Positions 36,241 to 49,116 of a DNA stretch of 64,000 bases are shown one piece after another (the first letter of the stretch is position 1; every line of letters begins with the position of its first letter). This DNA comes from Pempheris klunzingeri (lineage: Eukaryota > Chordata > Actinopteri > Acropomatiformes > Pempheridae). The stretch spans positions 8,646,855 through 8,710,854 of the forward strand of contig NC_092021.1 in the NCBI RefSeq assembly GCF_042242105.1, read 5' to 3'. A program made the position numbers and the translations under genes. Below the pieces are notes generated by a model. That model had not been told where the DNA came from. It was given only the letters and a program-made list of their open reading frames with translations, and did not search any database.

Positions 36241-36652
36241 TTCTTTAGTTTCAAGTTTTAAGTTTTGGGGAAATGTTTTGCCTTGATGTTGTGACAATAT
36301 TAGCATGTTGAAATACGTTCACACTTGACAAACATGTTTTCTCAGAGCTAAACATGACTGAAGAAACAGAGGGAATTTAAATAGGTGACCACAAAAGAAC
36401 TGAATACGTCACAACTTAACTGTCGAAACCAAAACCAAGTTGAAAAAAAAAATGGAGCACAACATGAAAATATATTTACAATTATTATTCAGTGGAATCT
36501 TCGAGGCAACATTTTTGGAAGATACTTTTCTTAAATGGTACTTTCTGAAAAGTCCACCAAATATGAGCTGCGACAAAATGTATCAAAACTAATTCTCTGT
36601 TGTCCAGCACTTGCGATCCTGCAGTGATGTGATGAGTGTCTCTGTGGTGTCC

Positions 36653-38082
36653 TCACATGAATGTGGATGTGATTTCTGATGACAGTGAAGACCTGCTGGT
36701 TCTCGACACTGACGTTCTCTGCAGGACGCCCGTCTTCCTCAACAACTGCTGCAGCCGACTTCTGAACTTCTCCCCCACGAAAGCGTACAGCACCGGGTTG
36801 ACGCAGCTGTGCAGCAGGCCCAGACTCTGGGTGGCGAGCATGGCCTGATCCACCGCCATCCTTGCTGGGCACCGGTATGGCACTATCTTAGACCTGAGGA
36901 ATGTGTCCGCCATCATTGCGATGTGATACGGCGTCCAACAAAGCAGGAAGGCGACGACCACGAGCACAATCACTCTCATGGCTCGTTGCCGCTGAAACCC
37001 CCCGCGGATGTGAAGGAGGCGCTGCACGGTTACTCCATAACAGGGCAGCATGATGGCCAGAGGGATGAGGAAACCCAAAGTGTGGCGAAGGATTCTGGTG
37101 CCCAACCGCCACATGTCAGCACTGTTGGGATTATACTGCTCAGCACACACTGTCCGACTAGAGTTTGGAGAAGGGAAGGAAGAAGTGAAAAGCCCAGGCA
37201 GAGAGAGAAGCACTCCAACAGCCCAGACAGAAGCACAAACTCCCCAGCTGAGCTGCTGGCGGTTAGCCCTGCGCGCCTCCATGGCGCGCACAATCACCAT
37301 GTAGCGGTCCATACTGATGCAGGTCAGGAAGAGGATGCTGGAGTAGAAGCTTAGCTCTTGAAGAATGGTGATAATTTTGCACATGGCGCCTCCAAACACC
37401 CAACCCTTGGTAACAGAGGTGGCCCAGAACGGGAGCGTGACGGCCAGCAGGAGGTCAGCGATTGCCAGGTGGAGGAGGTAGAGGTCAGAGGGGGGCAGCG
37501 ACTGCTTGCTGAGGCCGATCACCAGCCCCACCACCAGATTTCCAGGGATTGCCAGCAGAAAGATGAGGACATAAAACACGCTGACAAGAACCATCACCGT
37601 GTCTGGGATGGAGAAGGAGTTGCAGGGCTGCGTTTCAGGGTTCGGGATGAACTCTGTGTCATTGTACGTGAAGTTGAGTTCGTCGTAAATGGAGCCAAAG
37701 TCTATGATTGAAAGAAATGACGTGTTGGGATCTGAGGATCACAAACAAAATAAAATATCATTTCAGTTGTAAAAAAAAAATACATGTAACAATTATTAAC
37801 CTGCTGCCTTTTAACAGATCAGACTCGAAAGCACAAACTAATGTGCTCTTCAGATATACCTTTGTCTGAACAGTGTTGTTAACACTGTCTGTTTAATGAA
37901 CAGCATGAAACAATAAAACATCCTTTTTTTTCCCAGAAACAGCAATTCAATATTTTAGTGAAGTATTAAAGGCAACAATTTTTTCAAACTGCCTTTTTGC
38001 TACAAATCCCTTAATTAATTATTACTATAAGCAATTTGTTATATAAGATGATATTCTGAGGATGAAAATACTCACCAGTCAT
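36653..38082 (-). CDS. cxcr1/cxcr2-like: CXC chemokine receptor, CXCR1/CXCR2 type (two coding exons)
   Basis: Exon 1 is only ATGACTG (38076-38082, donor GTGAGT); exon 2 is 36653-37731 (acceptor TGATCCTCAG). The joined frame is 361 aa, normal for the family. The tail before TM1 is acidic with N-glycosylation sites (PNTS, FNFT-like LNFTYNDTE) and a Cys (TQPCNSF). Seven membrane segments follow, with LAIADLLLAVTLPFWA in TM2, DRYMVIVRA after TM3, Cys in loops 1 and 2 (AMCKII, TVCAEQ) and loop 3 (PYRCPAR), CWTPYH in TM6 and HSCVNPVLYAFVG in TM7, then a Ser-rich tail. Family members bind ELR-type CXC chemokines such as CXCL8, couple to Gi and guide neutrophils. Which of the two fish paralogues it is cannot be settled by eye. 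Confidence 0.9.
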
Positions 38083-39920
38083 TGTGGTGCCTTCTTCGTG
38101 GTGAGACACTGAGCAAGTGACAGGGAGACAAGGAACAAACAACAGATGTCTCTACACCCCTCCCATCACACCCCGACCTTTGTCAACCCTCACACACACT
38201 CACACCAAAGCAAATGTGTCACATCTAATGTCACATATATCTTTGTTGACACATCCGACTATTTTCAAGTGTCACTCTTTGGTTATCTCTGTGCCACAGA
38301 GCTTTCCCCCCCACAACAAACCCAAGCCACATCATCTGAATCGTGGCTGTCATGAGACGCGCTATCACGCTGGATGCAAAATTGAAAGAGAAACCATTAG
38401 TTCATGTTATGTTTATGAACTCAAAATAAACACTGGATGACAAATCGATATATTCAAGGAATGGTTAGAACCAGTAATGAGCCAATGTTAATATATATCC
38501 TTCTATACTGTTTTTGAAATGTACACATAAAGGAAGATATCATAGGCAAAAAACTTCATACATTTTGAAAACGTGAAAAAAAATAAAATAAAATTTGAGC
38601 CCACAAAAGCTGATGAGGGCACCAGGCTGAAACCTGGATCTACAAGCAGAGTTGAAACAGCGTGCACCACATGTGATTACATATCTGATTCAGAGGAAGT
38701 TCCCAGCTCATGACACACGTTTGTGTTGACACATGAGCGACGAGCAGCACATTTCCTGACACTTCTCATGTGTTTCAACCACCAGTGTCACAAGCACCGC
38801 TATGTTATCAGAAGCAGGATTACATAAACATGTTTTGGACATGTTGCTAAGAGCCCTTATAGGATTATATATATATTATATAGGATTCTGGGCTTTGGGT
38901 TCAACTTTCCCTATTGCTTGTGTGCCACTGTGCACACAAAACCACGTGACGGATCGTTTTGCTCTCATTCCATCCTGCTTGGCCAATTTGATCTCTATTT
39001 GAAAAAAAAAAGAAAGAAAAAATAGTTGTCTTTTTGTGCTCAAAGGATGGAGCGCTGTTAGACGAATCAGACGCAACTGTGTAATGTGACATGTGTGTCA
39101 TATAAACTCTCTTTTGAAAAGCATCTCCACTGCTCCACCGGTTTGGACACACGGAACGAGAAGAGACTGCAAGTGTGTGAAACGGACGACATCATTGCTC
39201 TGAGGCCATAATGTTTAGGTGCTTGGTGCAACAAGGGATATGAGGAAACACAGGCCTTATGTTGTATACAATGCATTGCTTCAAAAGGGAATACTAAGTG
39301 CAAAGGCTTGACAACTGTGTCGTCACTCCATTGTGACAAAGGAAATTAAATTGTAATAAAACCATTTTAAAAAAGCCCCACTTCTGTGTACTGTGACTTT
39401 ATGACACAATCCCAATATAGCACATTTTTGAATTTCCCCTTTGAGGGAATCAATAAAAAGTCTCATGTTGCATCTTCTGAGGTAACAAATGTAGTTCACC
39501 TGTGTCTGCACTGGGTGGTGCTGTACAGTTCTAGCATATAAAACTGGATGGGAGGCTTACTTTAAATGTGTTAGTGAGAACATGGAGCTCTAAGGGTGAC
39601 GGCGTCTCTATAAACCATGGCAGGTCTTCAGAGGTCACTTAGTGGGCTTACAGACCTTTATATACAGTTTGTGTGTAGGGGTTCACCTACAGTACTGTTA
39701 ACATTTACAGAAAACTGCATGTCTAGAAAATGTGTGACCCTAAACTTTAAAAATACTCATTTTCAAATATGCCAAGTCAAATGACTTGCTTTAGCCATGT
39801 TAAAATGCCTGGCAATTTTATGCCTTGTATGTGCAGAAGTACCAACTGGACGTACATTTACATTAACTTGTGTTAAACTGTCAGACAGACTACAGAAAAC
39901 CAAATGTGGCAGCAGACTTA
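38083..39920. other. Intergenic region between chemokine receptor and nabp1
   Basis: AT-rich sequence without recognisable genes. It must contain the chemokine receptor promoter near 38100-38800. Short frames at 38117-38440 and 38876-39339 lack coding character. Simple A and AG runs occur near 39000-39020. Confidence 0.6.
38695..38704. promoter_or_regulatory. NF-kappaB-like site upstream of the chemokine receptor
   Basis: GGAAGTTCCC fits the degenerate kappaB pattern GGRRNNYYCC and is nearly palindromic. It lies about 610 bp upstream of the receptor's first coding exon. An inflammatory receptor is a sensible target, but a 10-bp match has little weight alone. Confidence 0.25.
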
Positions 39921-39926
39921 CTGTAA

Positions 39927-40751
39927 AATTTATTTGGTGAACCATTTTGCCAGTATTTAAGTGGTCCCACCTTGATCAAGGTACAATTGATGGCAAACAA
40001 GAAAAACATGTCCTATGAAAAAAAAAAAAAAAAAGTTCAATATCAATCTACCTAGCAATAAAAATTCAGAACTAACACCTTTCCTGTCACAGAGTCACTT
40101 CAGATATGGTTTGGTTAAGAGAGAGAGAAGACCCTTGAAGTATGCCGTTTGTGCATTCAGTCCAAGAACTCATTTTCACCAACTTAAGGCCTTTTCCACT
40201 AAAAAGCAGAAACTGATTTCCTGATTTACATGACAGGCAACCTTGCCCTGACATAAATTAAGAGAAGAAAGTGCATCAAGTGTTCAAGTAGGGTGTGTAG
40301 TTTGAAAGAACTTAACGGGGAGGGGGGGGGGATAAAGTGTGTGGGGGAGGGTAACACTGGCACAGAACTGGCAATCTGCAGTGAGATTTGGAGGACAGGG
40401 GTGTAGACTGAGGAGGCCGACCATAACTCAACCACCACGGCTTGATTATATAGGAAGTTCTGCTAGTGCATCAAGTGGTATATCACAATCACACTGTGCT
40501 GCTTACTGAGAGCGCTACTCGCACGACGCATAACAAACGACACATCTGACTATGTTAGCCTGTATAAAAATGATGCTAGTCGTCCCTTATTCAACTCATT
40601 ATTCTGAAAGCCAACGTTAGGCTGTGGTGGTGATGGTCATAAATGTTATTTTGAAAAAGAGAAAAGAAAAAGAAAGGGGGGGGCAGGGGGGAGTTGGTGA
40701 CGTCCATAGTTTTCCCACATGATCCCTCTCCCCCACCCCCCAAGCCAAATT
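39927..40751 (-). other. nabp1: nabp1 3'UTR (inferred)
   Basis: After the nabp1 stop at 40752 the first minus-strand AATAAA is at about 39927-39932, giving a 3'UTR of roughly 0.8 kb. A 15-nt A-run on the plus strand at about 40019-40034 and a G-rich stretch near 40320-40350 lie inside it. No other gene is visible. Confidence 0.4.
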
Positions 40752-43180
<2,429 letters not shown>

Positions 43181-44040
43181 TGTTATTATTCAAGTAATAA
43201 CCACTGTTCGCCCCTTCCTGTTACTATAACTCAGTGGCAGTGAATGCTAACGAGCTGCCCTGACTTTGTAACTAACGGCTAGCTGCACTGTTAGCTTCAG
43301 CTCTGCTAACTAGCCTATTAGCCAAATGCTAACGACACCACACGCCGACCTTACAACGCTGTGCCGTTATCGTAACTGTGTATGGACACGAGGCCAGCTC
43401 CTTCCACACTGCATCCAAGAGAAAGACCATAAAGACCGTAACAGTGAACTAAGAGCTGGCAGATGACGGTCTTCCCAACAGCTAACACACTGGCAGGGTG
43501 TCTAAACTCGCTAGCTTGCTATGCTAAGGAACACGTTAGCTAGCTCGTGCTGTAAGCTAGTTAGCTACCTCTTTCTAATTTCAAGATATGAGTCTCCGTG
43601 TATCTTTCTTTTCACGATTATCGCCATAATGGCAGCTTCACTCTTCACATTACGTCAACTAGCGTGAGAAACGTAGTTACTAATGTAGCGAGTTAGCACT
43701 GAACGAGTTAGCAATACGGTTGGCCAAGACGTCGAAATGAGATGAAATAGCATTAATAGACTGACAATCCAAAACGACGTCTGTTTTAAAAAGGATGCAA
43801 GTTTCACTGGAGCCTGAGATTCTGTCTTTGCTGCGAACGGTTTGAAGATAACGCTAGTAATTGCCTCTCTCGACTATTTAGACATCTCAAGTTGACGGTG
43901 ATGTTTTCAAATCGACCGCATTTCCTTTGTGAGCCTTTTCTGAGTTGAACTGTTAGCTTCGCTAGCGCGCTATCTAGTTAAATGCTTTGTTACAAGTCTA
44001 CGTTAGTGTGTCAATCACTAACAGTGGCCCCTATAACGTT
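43181..44040. promoter_or_regulatory. nabp1 promoter region, rich in GCTAGC/GTTAGC words
   Basis: Upstream of the nabp1 start there is no TATA box at a useful distance. Between about 43230 and 43990 the words GCTAAC, GTTAGC, GCTAGC and TTAGC recur far more than elsewhere in the window (for example GTTAGCTAGCTCGTG and AAGCTAGTTAGCTACC near 43535-43570). A CpG-containing TATA-less promoter would fit a housekeeping repair gene. The transcription start was not located. Confidence 0.4.
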
Positions 44041-44744
44041 GCATTTGTTCGAAAAGCCTTGTGTTAAGTGTCCTGGTTATTTATGCCTAAACAATGCTAC
44101 AAATCCCCAAAACGCTATTTAAAATCAGTACAAGCTGTTCACTACACGCTCCCACTACGTGAACAATGCCCCATGTACAACGTCAGCGAGCGCTGCCGGT
44201 CACTTTTATATTACTCGGTCACTTCCATTATCCTACACATGAGGGGGGTAGACACGTAGAAAATTCTTTTTGTGTGCTCTTACACCATCGAGTCGACACA
44301 TACACACAAGTATAAAGCTATTATATGTATGCACAATACAGTGACCGATATAAGCAGAGAATGTGCTGATCTGTTTTCAGAAAAAAGGAAAGTAGTTGGT
44401 TTGTACCAAATGATTTCCAGTTACAAACAACGCGAGAATAAAAGAACATATGTGAGAGTTCAGTGTCAATGAAACAAATGAACAAACAACAACAATTTTT
44501 TTTTTTTTTTTTGTTATAACGAGGCAAATAATTCATCAATTGTACGCCATCACGACTAATTGTTGCTTTTATTAGTTAGTATGAAGTCAATGCCTGTCTT
44601 ACCACACATGTAGTTCCAGTGGTCGGAGGGAAAACTGCGTCCAAATACTCAGTACGCAGCAGGAATTTATGTGTGTAAGATGCATCATAGTGGTAATGAG
44701 CGCACTGGATTTGGTTTATTTGTGAATTATAAGGAAGAACAGCC
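44041..44744. other. Intergenic sequence before the tRNA
   Basis: No gene is recognised. It holds an 18-nt T-run near 44497-44514 and short frames without coding character. Confidence 0.5.
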
Positions 44745-44748
44745 AAAA
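44745..44748 (-). terminator. RNA polymerase III terminator of the tRNA
   Basis: TTTT on the minus strand, six bases after the discriminator base of tRNA-Ser(CGA), the usual position and length for a Pol III stop. Confidence 0.75.
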
Positions 44749-44754
44749 GATTAT

Positions 44755-44836
44755 CGTCACGAACAGGATTCGAACCTGTGCGGGGAAACCCCATTGGATT
44801 TCGAGTCCAACGCCTTAACCTCTCGGCCACCGTGAC
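44755..44836 (-). tRNA. tRNA-Ser-CGA: tRNA-Ser (CGA)
   Basis: An 82-nt class II tRNA with a long variable arm. The acceptor pairs GTCACGG with TCGTGAC (last pair G-T). The D-arm has the GGCCGAGAGGTTAAGGC box A region. The anticodon stem GTTGG/CCAAT encloses CTCGAAA, giving anticodon CGA. The variable arm is TGGGGTTTCCCCGC and the T-loop GGTTCGAATCC. Discriminator base G (44755) is the serine identity base, and CCA is not encoded, as expected in animals. TTTT follows at 44745-44748. Internal promoter boxes A and B are intact, so it is probably functional. Confidence 0.97.
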
Positions 44837-45641
44837 TGGATGATCATGTACTGCAGCCAAATCTGGTCTTAATAAAACATAAATATAAAAACTCCGGTAG
44901 TTGTGTACCACATTGTCAAATGGTTTAGAAGATGTGTACACTCACACACAAAGGCTGCCGTTTTTGAGGCGCTAATTGTAGATGTGAAGAACTGATATGA
45001 AGATAGAAGAACAGGCTGCTGGCGGGAGTTCAGACGGAGGAGGGAGACAAACACCATCAAAACACCTCGGCTCGCCCACGGAAGCTGGAAAAAAAAAGCC
45101 CCTTAGAAGTACAATCAGTTACACATAATAGGATAGCTCAAGAAATGCACCATATATGTCACCAAAACACCTTGGACCCTACAGCAGTGTTTTATTCTGT
45201 CTTCTCATCGCACTGCAGTGATATTTGCTTGCTTTTGCTGCTCTAACAACATCATCGTGTCTTCAAGTAGACTTCATTTCCGCTTACTTCTTCTTCTTGG
45301 AGTTTTCACTCTTGCATGTGTTTATTTTGCAATTGATATTTTCACAAAGAACCAGCTCACCAAAAATGGCGTATAAAGTGTGTTCTCAGTAGCCCCTGGT
45401 CGTAAACACATTGAGTGAACATCTATTGTTGCTCTGACACCAACACCTGTTTAATCTTGACTTCAGATAGAATCCACAAACTGTAAATAAGGGCTGAGAA
45501 AGAGAACCATGCCTCCAATGAGAGACATCTTTCGTCACCTACACATTAGATTCACTAGACTAGCACGCTGTGGCCTTCAGTGACTACATGTTTCCTTAGG
45601 CATTGTAGTATATAGTCATACATTTCAGTCACTGGGATCAC
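44837..45641. other. Intergenic sequence beyond the tRNA
   Basis: Non-coding AT-rich sequence between the tRNA and the LINE fragment. I see no gene, repeat array or strong promoter in it. Confidence 0.5.
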
Positions 45642-45800
45642 AAGATAAGATAAGATAAACCTTTATTCGTCCCACATTGGGGAAATTTGCATATTTGCAG
45701 CAGCACAGAACAAGAATATTGCAAAGATAAGTTAACCAATAGGTGCCTATATAAGTAGAATATAATATAAAATAGAATAAAAGAGCTATGCAGTATATAC
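45642..45800 (-). mobile_element. 5'-truncated LINE 3' end with (TTATC)n tail
   Basis: On the minus strand: AATTTCCCCAATGTGGGACG followed by AATAAAGG and then TTTATCTTATCTTATC. The CCCCAATGTGGGACxAATAAAGG block with a short TTATC repeat tail is a very common LINE 3' end in fish genomes (L2-like, by memory). Only the last 100-160 bp remain, and the 5' limit is unclear. Confidence 0.65.
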
Positions 45801-45939
45801 AAATATAACAAAGAGATTGCACTGTAGTAGAATCTTTTTATTTTTTCAAGATAACACGAGCGACACACATTTATTTGAAATGTGTAACATTTACTCATCT
45901 CCTTTTACCTCAAGGACAGCAAATAAAGAGCCAAAGCAG

Positions 45940-48900
45940 CATTTGAACGTTATAAAATCTTTATTGATGTATACAGTACTAAAAGTGAGAAAGGAAATGC
46001 CTGCGTGAAACAAGTGTCAGGAGAAGTACGTTTAAACACTCAAGTGGCAAGTGGGAATCATCTGCTGCGAAGGAAACTTCTTTGGTTTAAATGGTTGACT
46101 AAGTGAATAGGAGCTTTGCAACAAACTAAAAACAATTCTCACATATGATCCAGGTCTAACCTTGATTTCAAGACAAATAAAAACACATACACAGATCTAG
46201 ATGGTACATTTTTAACATCAGCAGACAGAGACATTCACCAAAGTAACACACTTTTATGAATAAGCAGAAAATACCTCACGCTTTTAACCTCTACGGTACA
46301 CAGAATGTACACATAAGCCTAGTGCTTAATCCCCTTTCAGTAAAATGATTTATACAATGAAGAATTAAAAAGAAAAATCCTCAAAATTACTATGCACATT
46401 TGACAGACACAGGTAACAAGTTCTTTAAGATAACGTAGGTCTAATTAGCCATTTTCTCCTTACAGATCCCATTGAGCAAACTGGAAGGTTGTTTTTTGTA
46501 AAGGCAAGAAGGCTTTAAGGCACCTACTGATGAACACATTTCAAGTGCGCTGCTTTTCAACAAAGTACAGCAATAATTTTCTTGCATGGCCAAGAGATCA
46601 AAGTATTTGGGGCACCATATTTAACTCGAATCCATTGCTCCATTTTATGTAGAAGTCATATAATGGATGTAGTGGGGTATAGGTAAAGGAATCCTCCTCC
46701 AGTGCCAGACATTGGTGCGTAAACCCCCCCCGAATAACATATTTCAGTTACCATGGGCGAATACTTTTCAGACCCTCACAGTTTTAACACCTTTCTGCCA
46801 AGCTGCACGTATGACTAACCCCAAGGCAGCTTCACCACCTTTGCAACAACTGAAGTCCTCTCTAACACTTCCAACACCCGCACTTGTGTCCCCCTTCCCC
46901 TACACGCTCATGCCCAGGAGCGTCCACAGGGGCAGAACACCTGTGGCTCCAGAGAGACTCTTCCACTTTTTGCACTGTCTCAACAAACAGGCCAAGAACA
47001 TGAAAAATGGGCTGAGCAGGAGTCATCCGTCAAAGCTAGGAATGCTGTCCTCTGCCTCTATCCACTTCTGTGACCTCTCTAGTATCTGGATCCTTGGCAC
47101 CTGGATTCACTTGCTAAACTATTTTTAGGGAGTTGTGGCATTAGACATCTGTAACTAAGGCTGGTAAAGCACTAACAATGTGCAACAAGAGCAAGGTCAC
47201 TTTACAGAAACTTTCGGGCATGACTTCCAAATGTGAGGATGATTGAGAATGTACTGGCACCTCCTTCGAACTTAAACTTTCTCAGTTTTTAAGTGGTTGG
47301 GATGAAAACCTTGACTATGCCCCATAAAATGATAGCTGCAGGAATTCCTCAGAAGATTAAAAAAAAAAACAACTTCAGGCATGTTTTACTCTCACTCTTA
47401 TCTTCTGAAACATAGGAATCCATCCCCTCAGGAGTGCAACTACTCATACCAGTTTGTGAAAGGTAAAGGCACTATAGGAATGTGTGTGCGCATGTATGTG
47501 GGTGGAGGAGATGGTGCCCTGGCAAATGTATAAGATTGTGTCTATGCTGTAAACGTATGAAACAGGGCTGAAATTTCATCATGCAAGCTATGGATGCCTA
47601 AAAAGAAAAGTGTCGTATAGTAACTCCAAATAACTTCACAGATACAACACTTATTCTATAAAGTACACACACTCAAGGCAGTTAATCATATCAAGTTACT
47701 CATTTATGGTATATAAGTTGTAAATACCTAGAGTGGTGTGCCTCAAATACAAAAAGACAATATAATTCCTGTACATAAACATACAAAGCGGCCCTGCAGA
47801 AAAGACAAAGGGCTGTAAAAGGGACATCTTACTATGTAATCATTCAAACCTGTAGGGTTCTTTGTGTTAATAATGTATTTGTCTCACCATCTAGAGCAGC
47901 TTCTATCCTGCAATGATGTCCTTCATTTGCATGTGTGACTAATTACAAACAAGTTAACTGGTATTGGTAAATAATTGTATCATTAGTTAGTGTAATTCAC
48001 AAGAACACCTAGACTATTTCAAATGTTTTTATATCTATACTTTAATAATATATATATATTATGTATATATTTATACCTTTTTCACCTGCTTATATGTACA
48101 TAATAGTTAAATGTATATTCTGTCCATTTCTGTGCAAGAACATTGACAGTAATAAAAACCTGGATTCAAATTTTTGTATATGTATATACACAATTGGCCA
48201 ATAATACAGATTCTGATATCTATTTTAATTTTTAATTTTCAGCACCTGGATGTTACTTATTTCACTAGCAATCATGAATGACAAAAATATTTTGATGAAC
48301 CACATGGAGCTCACGGTGTTCTAGGTAGGTCATCAGTGATCAAGTCACAAACGATGGATTGGAGGACAGAAGACAAGGCAGTGCCACTCAGACACCTGAA
48401 GTATAGCCACCTTTTAGTTATGATCTGGGCTTTTTTTTTTTTTTAGAATGGGTCTAAAGAATTCAGTAAACAACCTCTACTTCACTACAACCTTCTCACT
48501 GAAAACCCAGAAGCTCCCCATTCCAACTCTTTCACAACCTGGCAACTGTAGTAGCACAGCAGTACCACAGTTGCCTAAGATTTACTATTTTTCACAAAAA
48601 AACACCAAGAACAAAGAGGCTATTTGTCAGTGAGGAAGAGTGCTCCAGAGGCCAACAAACACAGCAAGGGTGAGATAGCTGGCCTAGCGCCCTGGAGATG
48701 TGCTGCTATTGGAGAGGTGTGCACCAGCTGATGGCAGTGAGTTATAGCGCATTGATGCCATGTTGCTTTCTTTATGCAACCCTGTAACAGGGTTTAGGAA
48801 GCACATGCACTGGATTCTGGTACACGCCAAGGTCTAGTTGTTAACCATGAAGACTATGGCAAGATATATAGTATATAGTATAATCAAATTTATACTATCA

Positions 48901-49116
48901 ATAATCAAAGGTAGTGTTGAAGGGATTGATCTACAGATGGATTACCTTAGAAAGCAAGAGTATGTCTCTGGTGTTTATGGGTATTAATGACAAGAACACA
49001 AGACTTTTACAATGGAGGGATAATTTGTGCCTGCTTAGTGTATGTAAATGTAGAAACCTAAGGAAGAAATCAAAGAATGGGAAACTAGAATTGATGCTCA
49101 CTAAAATCAAATCATA
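45940..49116 (-). other. cavin2: cavin2 3'UTR (inferred)
   Basis: From the cavin2 stop at 49117 no coding frame follows. AATAAA on the minus strand at 45960-45965 is a good end point, giving about 3.2 kb. The region is AT-rich with TA-rich tracts near 48040-48080 and a plus-strand T-run near 48431. An earlier end is possible because ATTAAA-type hexamers occur (about 48222). The plus-strand frame at 46712-47128 has no recognisable features. Confidence 0.5.

Noticed and set aside
36809..37354. Plus-strand ORF of 181 codons
   Set aside because: It is antisense to the chemokine receptor exon, with no recognisable domain.
44576..44941. Minus-strand ORF of 121 codons
   Set aside because: It reads straight through the tRNA-Ser gene and has no coding character outside it.
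46712..47128. Plus-strand ORF of 138 codons in the cavin2 3'UTR
   Set aside because: No splice context, no recognisable motif and a composition like the surrounding UTR.
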